A stretch of 64,000 nt of DNA from Candidatus Enterovibrio escicola (GTDB lineage Bacteria; Pseudomonadota; Gammaproteobacteria; Enterobacterales; Vibrionaceae), in NCBI RefSeq assembly GCF_002464935.1, contig NZ_NBYY01000009.1, positions 124,001 to 188,000 on the forward strand, in the 5' to 3' direction. A program made the translations under genes and the position numbers. This document shows, one piece after another, positions 20,125 to 31,311 of the stretch; within the stretch, counting starts at the first letter, position 1; each line of letters begins with the position of its first letter. A model generated the notes under the pieces. It had not been told where the DNA came from. It saw only the letters and a program-made list of their open reading frames with translations, and made no database searches.

Positions 20125-21620
20125 CTTTAATGAGTATTTCTTAATTAGCATGGCGAAACGTTATAAGCAACCTAGGATCTGCATAAGCGCTTTCTTATCA
20201 AACCTAGTTATTTTGATGCTCAGTTTCTTTGGTTGAAATGAATACGCGATAAGCCCCGCCAGTAACTTGACCATAAATCTGATACAACTACGGTGCCGTA
20301 AATACTCAATTTGGGATATGTTTTTTAGTTGGTCAAAAACGGATTTAATGAATAAATCGTTTCCGGAGAATCAGACGGTCCCAAAGTTTCATCACTTTGG
20401 GTTTTATATTTTTTTCATACCCGTTATTAACGTCACTCCATTTTCTGCAAGTTCCCACTCCAATGCATCAGAGATATAACCTTTATCTCCGTATAAACAC
20501 TCCCAAATCTCGTCAGCCATTTCCGATACAGGCTTTCTTTCATCCATCTTATCCGTCATCACTTTGACTGAGATAATGCCACTTTGGTCATTGACCATAA
20601 GGTGTAATTTGAAACCGTAGAACTACCCCATCGTTTCTTTTCCTTGCTTTGCGGTACCTTTAAAAACCTGATGTCTGAGAATGTGTAGGTTGTGATAAAC
20701 CTGTAGCTTGGATGAATCAACGAAGGCAATCCCTGTCGGCCTTTCTTAGCGATGAGTGAGGTAAGAGTAAAGAGTAAAGAGTAAAGAGGAACCAAAACAC
20801 CTTGTATGAGATTAAGCATTCGCGTGTAACTAACTAATTCAGGGAATTCGGTGGTGAGGTAGCAGCAAACAAAGTGGATGTAATAGGTTTTGAAGTCTCG
20901 ATACTAAGATTGATGGAAAGCTATCACTATCGTCATCACTTCGCTAACTGAAAGCTGAGAAGGTTTGTTTCTTTGTTTAACACCAAAAGAAATTAGGAGT
21001 TTTCCCATACAGGGAGGAAAATCTGGCAGAAATCGTCGACATCGACGAAAACAGCGTCTAAGTTATTCATGTCCAAATCCTTGTGCAGTCAATAGTTTTT
21101 TCCAAACAATCAGATCAAGATTTGGTCATTGAGTTTATTTCTTATACGCAGCTCAGGTTAATCACTTCACCAAAAATAACCTAACCTACAACGGCATGCT
21201 TAGAACCATATTAACTGATAATTGCTGGGAACTATTACTCCAACTAATGAAGATCTCTAATTGTCTTTATGATGAATCAGAACAAAAAATGACTTTTGAA
21301 GGTATTCACTAAGGTATTCACTATCGGATGCGAACTGGTATTCTATCACGAAATTTACCACGTTCATTTGAAGAGTGGAGAAGTGTATATCGATGCTTTA
21401 ATTTTTAGTCTAAAAAATGGTTCATGTATACAATAAGCTGTAAGGTGAGGTAGTCTGCTGGGTAACATGGAAGCATTGGTGTCTACCATTACAGATACCC
21501 TGCTTTTTAACAGGGCTTTATCACCTTTTAAAAGCAGGCATTTTGTACAAAAAGCTACTTATTGAATACATAAATAAGAAAAATGGTATCCTACCACACA
21601 CGGATAGTGATGTAGTGAGG
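20125..21620 (+). mobile_element. IS5-B N-terminal fragment, split by IS982
   Basis: The left end GATCTTTAATGAGTATTT at about 20130 matches the end of the 30660-30843 fragment. An IS982 interrupts it at 20170. After 21164 the transposase N-terminus resumes: MLRTILTDNCWELLLQLMK, then after a stop HYRMRTGILSRNLPRSFEEW and RSVYRCFNF, typical of IS1031-type transposases. From about 21440 to 21620 there is no clear IS5-B match. A 33-bp stretch near 21479 is shared with 46630. Confidence 0.65.
20170..21158 (-). mobile_element. Near full-length IS982 copy
   Basis: The element spans 989 bp from ACCTAGGATCTGCATAAG to GCAGCTCAGGT. It is flanked by TAAGCA and TAATCA, a 5/6 matching duplication. The minus strand has the transposase in several frames, for example VNDQSGIISVKVMTDKMDER and LYGDKGYISDALEWELAENG. 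It is inserted in an IS5-B relic. Frameshifts kill the gene. Confidence 0.85.
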
Positions 21621-21622
21621 AT

Positions 21623-23395
21623 TCACATTTCAGGTTTGAGTGCTATGAAACGCGATTTTTCACTGTACGGGAAGACGTCGCTGAACAGTCCTTGCTTAAT
21701 ATTACTTTGCAATCTTTTCCAATAATCTGCATCGAATAAATTAGGATGAAGTTCATTAAATAATAAGCAGATCTTTGGATTGATCAACAAGAAAGTGCGG
21801 AATTCTTCAGGAAATACGTCATTTTCACCCACGCTGTACCAAGGTTCCGCTGCCATCTCGTCTTCTGGGAAGCGAGAAGGTGGGATGTGCCTAAAGTTTA
21901 TTTCAGTTAGATACGAGATTTCATCATAATCGTAAAATATCACACGATTATGGCGTGAGACACCAAAGTTTTTAAAAAGCATATCACCAGCAAAAATATT
22001 TGCGGCTGCAAGCTGTTTTATAGCATCTCCATACTCTTGAATTGCAGTTCTTAGCCCTTTTTCATTAGCTTGATCAAGATAAATATTGAGTGGGATCATG
22101 CGTCGTTCCATATAAAGATGGCTGATGTGTATTTCTTTACTGGTCAGCTTTACATTGGACTGTGCAACATCGAGTAATTCTTCAATAAGCTCCTCGCTAA
22201 ATCGGTGTCGAGGCATAATAAAGTGGCGATAGTCCAAGGTATCCGCCATTCGTCCGACACGATCATGTTCTTTTACTAGTTGATACTTTTCCTTGACGAT
22301 TGCATGTGTAATGTTTTTCTGAGGGGCGAAACGGTCTTTAATAATCTTGAACACAAAACCGTATGATGGCAGTGTAAAAACAGACATGACCATCCCTTTA
22401 ATACCTGGGGCGATAACGAACAAGTCATCCGAATTATCGATGTGATAAAGAAACTCACGATATAGCTCTGTTTTTCCGTGTTTTTGACAGCCAATAGAAT
22501 TGTACAACTGAGCAGGTGTCTTGTGTGGCATTAATTGGCCAAGAAAGTCCACCAAGGCGGCAGGGACGGGAGCGTATACCATAAAGTAAGAGCGCGCAAA
22601 GCCGAATATCACACTAATATCATCAGAATCAGAGACACAGGCATCAACAAAAAGTTCTCCTTGTGCATTGATTAGAATTGGCAGTACCAATGGACGTATT
22701 TGGTTAACCGTCTCAATTCTACCAATAATATATGCTGCTTTATTACGGTAAAAAGGTTCGCGTATCATGTCGATGATTACGTCATTTATTAGTTGAGAAC
22801 TAAGTTGATTCTGCAACGCCGCTACAATATGGTGGACATCTCGGGATTTATTTTCCCACTTGATGCTGAATGGTGTGTCGTCTAACAACCTTTCCACAGT
22901 ATGTATAAGGTTATTATTACTGGAATAACGCTTTAAAAGCGGAGTGAGGTATTTGGGAATGCGACCACCTTGTGAACTATTAACGAATAGCTTATTGCGT
23001 TGAATATGGCGATGGTCAAAGATTCGACAGTAAACGGAATTAAAAAAACTCTCGGCAATGTCGTATCGAGGATAATCATCAAGAAGTTGACAATACGCAC
23101 TTTTCACGCCCATGAAGAAGGAAGGTGTAGCATGCTGTTTATTGAGCATAGTTTTTAATTGCTGAGATACCAAACCAACATGGTGGTCGTAGAAATTAAT
23201 CCGTTTTTTTAACGCCTGTTGTATGGTTTTCCAAGCCTGTTGTTCGAAGCGTTCTTGTGCGCCAGCAGTGACATCGAGGAAACGACCATACATTGCATCT
23301 GAGCCTTGTAATATTGTTGCAGCAACGAGCCTTTCTATTTCCTCATCCAAGCTCCATTCCTTATATACATAATACGTTTTAACCGTACATTCCAA
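21623..23395 (-). CDS. aceK: Isocitrate dehydrogenase kinase/phosphatase
   Basis: AceK phosphorylates and dephosphorylates isocitrate dehydrogenase, switching carbon between the TCA cycle and the glyoxylate shunt. The 590-residue protein has the AceK regulatory N-terminal half ([20 protein letters not shown]) and the kinase core with the ATP-contacting [36 protein letters not shown], and the catalytic [16 protein letters not shown]. Length is close to E. coli (578). In many bacteria aceK follows aceBA; neither is in this window, so it may be an orphan here. The ribosome site before the ATG is weak. It is divergent from thrA and abuts IS5-B debris at its 3' end. Confidence 0.96.
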   Translation of the reverse strand: MECTVKTYYVYKEWSLDEEIERLVAATILQGSDAMYGRFLDVTAGAQERFEQQAWKTIQQALKKRINFYDHHVGLVSQQLKTMLNKQHATPSFFMGVKSAYCQLLDDYPRYDIAESFFNSVYCRIFDHRHIQRNKLFVNSSQGGRIPKYLTPLLKRYSSNNNLIHTVERLLDDTPFSIKWENKSRDVHHIVAALQNQLSSQLINDVIIDMIREPFYRNKAAYIIGRIETVNQIRPLVLPILINAQGELFVDACVSDSDDISVIFGFARSYFMVYAPVPAALVDFLGQLMPHKTPAQLYNSIGCQKHGKTELYREFLYHIDNSDDLFVIAPGIKGMVMSVFTLPSYGFVFKIIKDRFAPQKNITHAIVKEKYQLVKEHDRVGRMADTLDYRHFIMPRHRFSEELIEELLDVAQSNVKLTSKEIHISHLYMERRMIPLNIYLDQANEKGLRTAIQEYGDAIKQLAAANIFAGDMLFKNFGVSRHNRVIFYDYDEISYLTEINFRHIPPSRFPEDEMAAEPWYSVGENDVFPEEFRTFLLINPKICLLFNELHPNLFDADYWKRLQSNIKQGLFSDVFPYSEKSRFIALKPEM

Positions 23396-23571
23396 TTAAC
23401 TATGGCATCATTATCCGTTATTACGCAAGCATAAAGAGTAATAAGACTGAACTTCCTTATTACATAAAGGGACTAACTAGATAATTGAAAATTGCGCTGT
23501 TTTTGAGAGATAACTTAAATTCTTATTGACCTTGTCACTTCTATTCGGTAAAGGTTGTAAAAAACAGAGCA

Positions 23572-23652
23572 ATGAAGTCTATATAAACATGCTGCAATGA
23601 GCCCACCATCATATCTATGATTGCCTGCGTTATTTGCGTCGGTGTGGGCTGA
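23572..23652 (+). promoter_or_regulatory. thrL: Degenerate thr leader peptide frame
   Basis: A 27-codon frame starts ATG AAG TCT ATA and would read MKSI, stop, TCCNEPTIISMIACVICVGVG, stop. Vibrio and E. coli thr leaders begin MK(R/S)IS, are rich in Thr and Ile codons, and end G-x-G just before the attenuator. Here codon 5 is TAA and only two Thr codons remain (ACA, ACC). The position, the 5' end and the glycine-rich end all fit a leader that has been damaged. The alternative is that another, unrecognised leader is used. Confidence 0.5.
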
Positions 23653-23707
23653 TATATACCGAATATTCAAAAAAGCCCGCACAGCAAAATAAGGTGCGGG
23701 CTTTTTT
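23600..23707 (+). terminator. Thr operon attenuator with competing hairpins and intrinsic terminator
   Basis: The terminator stem is AAAAAAGCCCGCAC (23669-23682) with GTGCGGGCTTTTTT (23694-23707), a perfect 14-bp pair around an 11-nt loop, giving a U run. Upstream, GTGTGGGCT (23642-23650) can pair with AGCCCGCAC of the terminator (nine pairs, one G-U), an antiterminator. The same segment can instead pair with AGCCCAC (23600-23606). Three mutually exclusive stems ahead of thrA are the classic attenuator layout. Confidence 0.85.
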
Positions 23708-23757
23708 ATTATTTTATTAGTGAGTTAGGAAGATCAGGACATAGCCGGAGAATCAGG

Positions 23758-26217
23758 ATGCGAGTTTTAAAGTTTGGTGGCACTTCCCTAGCCACTGCGG
23801 AAAAGTTTAATCGCGCCGCAGATATTATTACTCATAATATCTGTCATAGTGACGTTTCAGTGGTACTTTCTGCACCTGCAAATATTACCAATGGTTTGGT
23901 GTCCGTGATTAAAAACACTATCCTGCATGGTGAAGCTGAGAGTCAGGTTTTTGAGATCAAATCTATTTTTAATAGGTTGTTCGATGGGCTGGGGGAGATG
24001 GAAGGGACGTTTGATAAAGCGTTACTTTATCTAGAGTTAGATAAAATACTTAATCAGCTTATGCTGTATATCCAAGGTATTAAGTTGTTCGGACTTTGCC
24101 CTAATAATATTTATGCACGTATTATAAGTAAAGGTGAACGCTTGTCTATTATCACCATGTCAGTATTATTGAAAGCACGTGGTTACAGTACCTTCATTAT
24201 TGATCCTGTACATTACCTGTTGGCGAAGGGCGATTACCTTGAAGCTATGGTGGATATAGAAGTCTCTTCTGTAAATTTCAGACGCGAACCTATTCCTAGA
24301 AAACATATTGGATTGATGCCAGGATTTATCGCTGCTAACGAGCAAGGTGAACTGGTAACACTAGGCCGAAACGGATCTGATTATTCTGCGGCAGTACTAG
24401 CGGCTTGTGTTCGTGCCGAGTGTTGTGAAATATGGACCGACGTTGATGGAGTATATAGTTGTGATCCAAGGTTAGTACCAGATGCCAACCTATTGAGCTC
24501 ACTGAGCTACCAAGAAGCAATGGAATTATCCTATTTTGGTGCCAAAGTTCTGCACCCAAAAACTATCCTTCCTATTTCACGTTTCCACATTCCTTGTTTG
24601 ATCAAAAACACAAACAACCCACAAGGTGCAGGTACTTTAATCAGTAATGACGGTGGTGAAGATAATCTCGCCGTTAAAGGGATCACAACCCTAAATAAGT
24701 TGTGTATGGTTAACGTGTCTGGACCAGGTATGAAAGGTATGGTGGGAATGGCATCCCGTGTTTTTAGTGCAATGTCCATTGATGGTATTTCAGTTGTATT
24801 AATCACACAGTCATCATCTGAGTACAGCATCAGTTTTTGTATTGAAGCGAACGATAAACAAGTTACTCAAAGTCTACTACAAGACAACTTCGAACTGGAA
24901 TTAAAAGATGGTCTGTTAGAGCCTGTTGAGTACATTGATGATGTAGCGATAGTGTCCCTAGTGGGGGATGCCATGCGCACAGAGAAAGGCGTTGCTTCTC
25001 GGTTTTTTACTTCGCTGGCGGAAGTAAACATCAATATTGTTGCCATTGCGCAAGGTTCCTCAGAGCGTTCTATCTCTGCCGTTATTCCTAATGATAAGGT
25101 GTCGGAAGCAGTCAAAGCCTGTCACGAAAACCTCTTCAATAGTAATCACTATCTTGATGCTTTCATTATCGGTGTCGGAGGGGTTGGCAGTGAGTTACTG
25201 GAACAAATGAAACGACAACAAGCCAAACTGGCAGATCAAGGCATTGTGATTCGTGTTTGTGGGTTGGCGAATAGTCGAGGTATGTTATTAGACAGCAAAG
25301 GCATCGATCTTAATTTCTGGCGCGATGCGTTGGTAAACGCGGATGAACCATTCAGTTTTCCACGCATGATGCGTCTGGTTCAGCAAAATCACATTATCAA
25401 TCCTATTTTGATTGATTGTACATCAGATCAGGTAATCGCTAATCAATATGTAGACTTCTTATCTTCAGGCTTTCATGTCGTCACCCCGAATAAAAAAGCG
25501 AACACTACAAGTATGGAATACTACCAACAACTTCGTAATGCTGCACGAAGAAGACGTCGTAAGTTCATGTATGACACAACGGTCGGTGCTGGCCTTCCGG
25601 TTATCGAAAACCTGCAAAATCTAATTGCTGCAGGTGACGAGCTCGTGAAATTCACTGGTATATTATCAGGTTCACTATCTCACATTTTTGGTAAGCTAGA
25701 CGAAGGAAAAAGTTTTAGTGAAGCCACGATTACTGTACGTGAAAGCGGATTTACTGAACCAGATCCTCGCGATGATCTGTCTGGTATTGATGTAGCTCGT
25801 AAACTTTTAATCCTTGCGCGTGAAGCGGGCATGCATCTAGAGCTAGAAGATGTTAAAATTGAACCCGCGTTACCACCAAACTTTGATGTATCAGGAGATG
25901 TCGACTCATTTATGAGTAAATTACCAGAAGCTGATGCCTACTTTGAAAAACTGGCTAGAGATGCTCGTAGCGAAGGTAGAGTGTTGCGTTATATTGGTAA
26001 AATTGAGCATGGTCTGTGTTCCGTAAACATCCAATCAGTTGATGTGGACGATCCAATGTTCAGGATCAAAGAAGGTGAGAATGCATTAGCTTTCTATAGC
26101 CGTTACTATCAACCAATCCCCTTAGTATTGTGTGGCTATGGTGCAGGAACTCAAGTGACAGCAGCGGGTGTATTCGCGGATTTAATGCGTACACTTGGCT
26201 GGAAATTAGGAGTGTAA
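23758..26217 (+). CDS. thrA: Bifunctional aspartokinase I / homoserine dehydrogenase I
   Basis: The 819-residue enzyme catalyses the first and third steps from aspartate to threonine. The N-terminal kinase domain starts [17 protein letters not shown] (KFGGTS at 5-10) and includes [14 protein letters not shown] and the [13 protein letters not shown] region. Two ACT-type regulatory repeats lie around residues 315-455 ([38 protein letters not shown]). The dehydrogenase follows with the NAD(P) loop [14 protein letters not shown] near 465 and the catalytic region [20 protein letters not shown]. Length equals E. coli ThrA (820). It is first in the operon behind the attenuator, 3 nt before thrB. Confidence 0.98.
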   Translation: MRVLKFGGTSLATAEKFNRAADIITHNICHSDVSVVLSAPANITNGLVSVIKNTILHGEAESQVFEIKSIFNRLFDGLGEMEGTFDKALLYLELDKILNQLMLYIQGIKLFGLCPNNIYARIISKGERLSIITMSVLLKARGYSTFIIDPVHYLLAKGDYLEAMVDIEVSSVNFRREPIPRKHIGLMPGFIAANEQGELVTLGRNGSDYSAAVLAACVRAECCEIWTDVDGVYSCDPRLVPDANLLSSLSYQEAMELSYFGAKVLHPKTILPISRFHIPCLIKNTNNPQGAGTLISNDGGEDNLAVKGITTLNKLCMVNVSGPGMKGMVGMASRVFSAMSIDGISVVLITQSSSEYSISFCIEANDKQVTQSLLQDNFELELKDGLLEPVEYIDDVAIVSLVGDAMRTEKGVASRFFTSLAEVNINIVAIAQGSSERSISAVIPNDKVSEAVKACHENLFNSNHYLDAFIIGVGGVGSELLEQMKRQQAKLADQGIVIRVCGLANSRGMLLDSKGIDLNFWRDALVNADEPFSFPRMMRLVQQNHIINPILIDCTSDQVIANQYVDFLSSGFHVVTPNKKANTTSMEYYQQLRNAARRRRRKFMYDTTVGAGLPVIENLQNLIAAGDELVKFTGILSGSLSHIFGKLDEGKSFSEATITVRESGFTEPDPRDDLSGIDVARKLLILAREAGMHLELEDVKIEPALPPNFDVSGDVDSFMSKLPEADAYFEKLARDARSEGRVLRYIGKIEHGLCSVNIQSVDVDDPMFRIKEGENALAFYSRYYQPIPLVLCGYGAGTQVTAAGVFADLMRTLGWKLGV

Positions 26218-26220
26218 AAC

Positions 26221-27180
26221 ATGAGTGTTGTGGTTTATGCACCGACTTCTGTCGGTAATGTCAGTGTGGGTTTTGATGTGTTGGGTGCTGCTGTATCACC
26301 TATCGATGGCTTTTTACTCGGTGATCGAGTTAAAATATCAAGTGGCGGTGATATGATGTTTCAGCTAGAATGTTTGGGATATTTCGCTGATAATTTACCT
26401 ACCAATCCTAAAGAGAATATCGTTTACCAGAGTTACCTTGTATTTTGCCGAGAAATGGAAAAGTGGAATTTACCAGTTCGTAATGTGTTAATGACCCTAG
26501 AAAAGAACATCCCGATTGGATCAGGTTTGGGTTCAAGTGCTTGTTCTATCGTTGCTGCACTGGATGCATTAAATCGCTTTCATGACCAAGCATTGAATGA
26601 CACGACACTGCTCGCGCTCATGGGCGAAATGGAAGCGATGATTTCTGGCTGCTTACATTATGACAACGTCGCACCTTGTTATCTTGGTGGATTGCAATTG
26701 ATGATTGAGAAAAACGGTATCATCAGCCAGCAAGTCCCATGCTTTGACGAATGGTATTGGGTAATGGCGTACCCAGGTATTGAAGTTCGGACTGCAGAAG
26801 CTCGAGTACTCCTTCCCACCCAATATTTTCGGCAGGACGTGGTCGATCACGGCCGATATCTTGCTGGCTTTATCCATGGTTGTTACTCTAATCAACCAAA
26901 ACTAGCGGCTAGTATGATCAAAGATGTAGTGGCGGAGCCATATCGCGAAAAATTATTACCTGGTTTTATAGAGGCAAGGCGTTATGCCAAAGATGCAGGT
27001 GCACTGGCAACAGGGATTTCTGGATCAGGTCCTACACTGTTCAGTATAACAAATGAAAAAGTCGTTGCCGAACTCGTGGCCAAGTTACTGAAAGAGAATT
27101 ATGTTCAGAATGATGAAGGATTTGTTCACATTTGTCGATTAAATAATAAAGGATCGACAGTTACAGGAAGTGAACTATGA
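26221..27180 (+). CDS. thrB: Homoserine kinase
   Basis: This GHMP-family kinase phosphorylates homoserine to O-phosphohomoserine. The 319-residue product has the N-terminal [19 protein letters not shown], the ATP-binding glycine loop [13 protein letters not shown] near residue 98-110, and the C-terminal [12 protein letters not shown]. Length is normal (309-320). It starts 3 nt after thrA, and its last four bases (ATGA) overlap the thrC start, so translation of thrB and thrC is probably coupled. Confidence 0.98.
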   Translation: MSVVVYAPTSVGNVSVGFDVLGAAVSPIDGFLLGDRVKISSGGDMMFQLECLGYFADNLPTNPKENIVYQSYLVFCREMEKWNLPVRNVLMTLEKNIPIGSGLGSSACSIVAALDALNRFHDQALNDTTLLALMGEMEAMISGCLHYDNVAPCYLGGLQLMIEKNGIISQQVPCFDEWYWVMAYPGIEVRTAEARVLLPTQYFRQDVVDHGRYLAGFIHGCYSNQPKLAASMIKDVVAEPYREKLLPGFIEARRYAKDAGALATGISGSGPTLFSITNEKVVAELVAKLLKENYVQNDEGFVHICRLNNKGSTVTGSEL

Positions 27181-28460
27181 ATCTTTACAATATTAAGGCA
27201 AATGATGAACAAGTCACGTTTGGACAAGCCGTAAAACAGGGTTTTGGTCGTAATCAGGGGCTATTTTTTCCAAAAAAATTACCGTGTTTTGATGATATTG
27301 AAGCTTTGTTAAGTAAAGATTTTGTTTCCAGAAGTAGTGATATTTTATCAGCATTAATCGGAGATGAATTATCAGTAGAAACTGTACAGTCATTGGTTAA
27401 AAATGCATTCCAATTTCCCGCCCCCTTGGTACAGGTACAAGATTCCATACATGCATTAGAGCTGTTTCATGGACCGACCTTGTCGTTCAAAGACTTTGGA
27501 AGTCGCTTCATGGCACAATCACTGCGCGAACTATCTGAGGGCAGGAAAGTAACAATTCTTACCGCGACGTCGGGAGATACTGGAGCCGCGGTCGCTCATG
27601 CATTCTACGACATGGATAGTATCGATGTCGTAATCTTATACCCGAGAGGAAAAATAAGCCTATTACAAGAGAAACTCTTTTGCACTTTAGGGGGAAATAT
27701 TCATACGGTGGCTGTCAACGGAAACTTTGATGACTGTCAGATGATGGTGAAGCAGGCATTTGCTGATGCGGAGCTTCGTACTTCAATTGGTTTAAATTCA
27801 GCGAATTCTATTAACATCAGTCGGTTGATGGCGCAAATATGCTATTATTTCGAAGCTGTATCACAACTTACATCTGAACAGCGTAGAAATTTGGTGATCT
27901 CCGTGCCAAGTGGTAATTTTGGTAACTTGACAGCCGGTTTATTAGCAAAGGCGATTGGCCTACCGATAAAACGTTTTATTGCAGCCACCAACGTAAACGA
28001 CACAGTGCCTCGTTACTTACGAACCGGTGAATGGATGCCGGCGCCAACCATTCATACGCTTTCGAATGCAATGGATGTAAGCCAACCGAACAACTGGCCA
28101 AGGATTGAAGAACTTTTCCAACGTAAAGGGTGGGGTCTTAACGAATTAGGTTTTGGTGCTGTTACTGATGAAAAGACGGTAGAAACTTTGAAAGTGATGT
28201 TTAATGCTGGTTATCTATGTGAACCTCATGGAGCCGTTGCCTATCGTCTTCTCGAGCAGCAACTAAAGAAAGAGGAGCATGGCTTGTTCTTGTGTACAGC
28301 GCATCCTGCTAAATTTAAAGAGTCAGTTGATATCATTTTATCACATGATATTTTATTACCAGCGATGTTAGCAAAACATGAAGTAATGGAATTGTTGTCA
28401 GTAGAAAAAGATGCTGAGTTTCCACAAATAAGTGCTTACTTGAGGGATATTGCAAAATAA
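27177..28460 (+). CDS. thrC: Threonine synthase
   Basis: The 427-residue PLP enzyme turns O-phosphohomoserine into threonine. The Schiff-base Lys105 lies in [29 protein letters not shown] and the phosphate-binding [17 protein letters not shown] are typical of the family. Length is as in E. coli (428). Its start overlaps the end of thrB by ATGA. It closes the thrABC operon; the next 150 bp before the IS5-A have no recognised gene and no strong terminator. Confidence 0.98.
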   Translation: MNLYNIKANDEQVTFGQAVKQGFGRNQGLFFPKKLPCFDDIEALLSKDFVSRSSDILSALIGDELSVETVQSLVKNAFQFPAPLVQVQDSIHALELFHGPTLSFKDFGSRFMAQSLRELSEGRKVTILTATSGDTGAAVAHAFYDMDSIDVVILYPRGKISLLQEKLFCTLGGNIHTVAVNGNFDDCQMMVKQAFADAELRTSIGLNSANSINISRLMAQICYYFEAVSQLTSEQRRNLVISVPSGNFGNLTAGLLAKAIGLPIKRFIAATNVNDTVPRYLRTGEWMPAPTIHTLSNAMDVSQPNNWPRIEELFQRKGWGLNELGFGAVTDEKTVETLKVMFNAGYLCEPHGAVAYRLLEQQLKKEEHGLFLCTAHPAKFKESVDIILSHDILLPAMLAKHEVMELLSVEKDAEFPQISAYLRDIAK

Positions 28461-28611
28461 CAGTTTATGATCCAGTACCCAGTGAAAGGATGAAATGCAT
28501 AAATAAAAAAATGGATAATGGCTGGTTTTTATAACGTTAACCCTTACAGATACTGAATAAAAGTCTGTTGGCGGACATTAAGTTTCTCTTCCAGTCATTA
28601 GCCCGTTAAAG

Positions 28612-30659
28612 GGCGTTCTTGATAAAATCAGGCCTATAACTCACTGATATAAGTCCTTTTTACAGTCTTAACTTATCTACTGGAGAACATGTATACCTAG
28701 TCCTAGAACTTTGTTCATCGCTTTCACATTTGCCAGCACTTCACCAATTGGAGCATTGTAATCACGAAGAGTGAGTTTAGGGCTTAGAAACTGTTTATAG
28801 CGAAGCAGTGCTATCTCTGCTAATGAGAGTTTGTGATAATCCCTGTCCTTTTTCCACTCTGCCAGTGTGTCCTCTTTTAAAACCTTTACAGCTTCATTTC
28901 TAGGATACCCTTACTCCCAGTACCTGCGTTGCTTCGAGGTAAAATACTGGACGTTATTCCTTTGTTTTTAGTACATGGTGACATGCGCTTGTATCATAGA
29001 CTCCATCAGCACAGACTTGCTGTATCTTGGGTCGTAATGGGTTAAGAAATGTAGGTAAAAGCTCATCTTTACCCATAAAAACTAGGCTAACTTCTACAGT
29101 AATAACTTCATGAGTAACCTGAGCTACGCATCAGAAATAAACTAAATATCCAAGTCACGATCTGATCGTTTGAAATAAACTATTAACTGAACAAGTACTT
29201 GTGAATGAATAACTTAGACGCTGTTTTCCTCGATGTCGACGACTTTTGCCAAACTTTCCTCCCTGCATGGGAAAACAACTAATTTCTTCCGGTATAAAAC
29301 AAAGAAATAAGTCTTTTTACCTCTCCGTTAGCGAAGTGATGATGATAGTGATAGCTTTCCATCAATTGGGGTATCGAGACTTCAAAACCTATTACATCCA
29401 CTTTGTTTGCTGATATCTCACCAACGAATTTCCTGAATTAGTCAGCTACACGAGAATGCTCAAGCTCATGCAAGCTGTTCTGGCTCCTATTTGTTCTGTG
29501 TTTTTTGTTATTTGCTCTTACCTCACTCACCGTCAGGCAAAGCCAACAGGGATTTCCTTCGTTGATTCGTCTAAGCTACAGATTTGTCACAACCTACGCA
29601 TTCTCAGACATCAGGTTTTTAAAGGTACCTCGAAGCGCGGAAAAGGAACGATGGGCTGGTTCTACGGTTTTAAATTACACCTTATTATCAATGATCTCGG
29701 TTGGTATTATCTCAGTCGAAGTGACGACGGATAACATGGATGATAAAAAGCCCGTATCAGAAACTTCTGACGAGCTTTGGGATGTTTATACGGAGATAAA
29801 GGTTATATCTCTGGTCCATTGGAACAGGAACTTGCAGACAAGAGAGTGACACTGATAATGGTTATAAACAAATATGAAACCCAAAGTGATGAAAATTTGG
29901 AACCGCCTGATGCTCCGGAAACAATTTATTATTGAAACCGTTTTTGACCAACCAAAAAACATATCCCAAATCAAGCATTTTCGGCACCGTAGTTGTATCA
30001 GCTTCATGGTTAACTTGCTGGTGGGACTCATCGCGTATTCATTTCAACCAAAAAATCCGAGCATCAAGATGACTGGGCTTGATAAGCAAGCGCTTATGCA
30101 GATCTAAGATTGAGTAGACACATCAACGTCAAGATGAAGTTTACGCTAGATACGCCTATTTTCCTTACCGAGTTTACGCGTTTTCCATTTACCTTCTCCG
30201 TATACCTTTAAGTTTGTGGCATCAATAACGCCGCAGACGATAGCTCCCAGACTCGGCGAACGGTACTTAACTTCTACGGTCTTAGAATGCTTACTAATGC
30301 AAGTGTATGTAGAGGATTTCAGCAGGACATTCATCAACGTAAAAACCGAATTAAGAAATCCTTTTAATCCACGAAGGGGAAGCTCAAAAATACCTTTCAC
30401 CATCACTGCCGTATCAATCTTAATATCCAAAAATATAAACCCACGTCCACGATGACCTGATGCTTTAGAAAAAGCCATGCCTTAATGGCAGAGATGTCTA
30501 TCTAAAAAGTGACTGAGCCACGGTTTAGTAATGCTTGATTATATTGTTTCCAGTTGCTGATCTTGTACTTGGTCTTTCCCATCATCACCTCCAGCTTAAC
30601 TCCATGATGATCTAATCGTAGGAATTGCGATTAGTTCAGATATTTTGGGAAACAACGCC
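28612..30659 (-). mobile_element. Full-length IS5-A copy interrupted by IS982
   Basis: The 3' end GGCGTTCTTGATAAAATC starts at 28612 and the 5' end finishes at 30659 (AACAACGCC). The IS5-A sequence is continuous if 29117-30110 plus one TGAGTA is removed. The transposase on the minus strand is in pieces: KASGHRGRGFIFLDIKIDTA, IDATNLKVYGEGKWKTRKLG (30478-30146), and a decayed C-terminal half at 29110-28740. It separates thrC from the gltB upstream region. Confidence 0.88.
29117..30110 (+). mobile_element. Full-length IS982 nested in IS5-A with TGAGTA target duplication
   Basis: The 994-bp element runs from ACCTGAGCTACGCATCAG to CAGATCTAAGAT, flanked by TGAGTA at 29111-29116 and 30111-30116. 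The transposase reads YLTHRQAKPTGISFVDSSKL, KRGKGTMGWFYGFKLHLIIN, then shifts frame (VEVTTDNMDDKKPVSE), and later KPKVMKIWNRLMLRKQFIIE, ending DKQALMQI. At least two frameshifts inactivate it. This is the clearest copy for defining the element ends. Confidence 0.92.
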
Positions 30660-30843
30660 CTTTAAAACTCATTCTATATTCTGGTCTATCAAAAATATAT
30701 CTATGCTCTTCATTAGTTGGAGTAACGACTTTTAGTGATTATCAGTTAACATAATTCTAAGCATGATTTTATAGGTTAGGTTGTTTTTAGTAAAGTGGTC
30801 ATAATACTTAATCATCTGTTCAAAAATACTCATTAAAGGTCAG
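30660..30843 (-). mobile_element. IS5-B N-terminal fragment
   Basis: The complement reads GACCTTTAATGAGTATTTTT (element end) and then MLRIMLTDNH, stop, SLLQLMKS, matching the 20125-21425 copy. It is cut at 30660 by the IS5-A 5' end. Confidence 0.65.
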
Positions 30844-31311
30844 CTCACCTTAATAAATTACAAGAAAAAACTTCCCCTAATCAGACATTACCCCCTAGTA
30901 AAATTACTATTCACAAGACCTACTTAATAGCTATTCTATATTTAGAATATTCGCAAGTAAAATCGGATATAACAATTCACTGCATAATAGATTGTTAATT
31001 TTCAATAGTAATTGAAATCCGAGATATGTAGGATATCTGTAGTTACGCCTACTTTATAAACAATGCAATTCGCAAAAAATCGCTCATGCTTAGCAACAAA
31101 TTCGGCATTCTGGAAAAAGCGCAGCGCGCCTGCATAGTTTTACAAAACTACAAGGTTACTTTTATTGGTCATGATAATTTGATTCGGTTGCTGTGGATCG
31201 ACACTTTTGTTGATTTAAACATAGTAGTCGCTATGACCATGCCCGTAAAAGGTATGGCTAGGGAATATAAATTCCCCCACTGCATTTGTGTCTACTGGAA
31301 GGACGTAAAAA
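30844..31311. other. Intergenic region upstream of gltB
   Basis: No gene is supported in these 470 bp. The region is AT-rich until about 31080 and should hold the gltBD promoter and leader. A short frame (31086-31367) overlaps the gltB start out of frame and is not convincing. A TGGAAGGA ribosome site precedes gltB. Confidence 0.5.
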
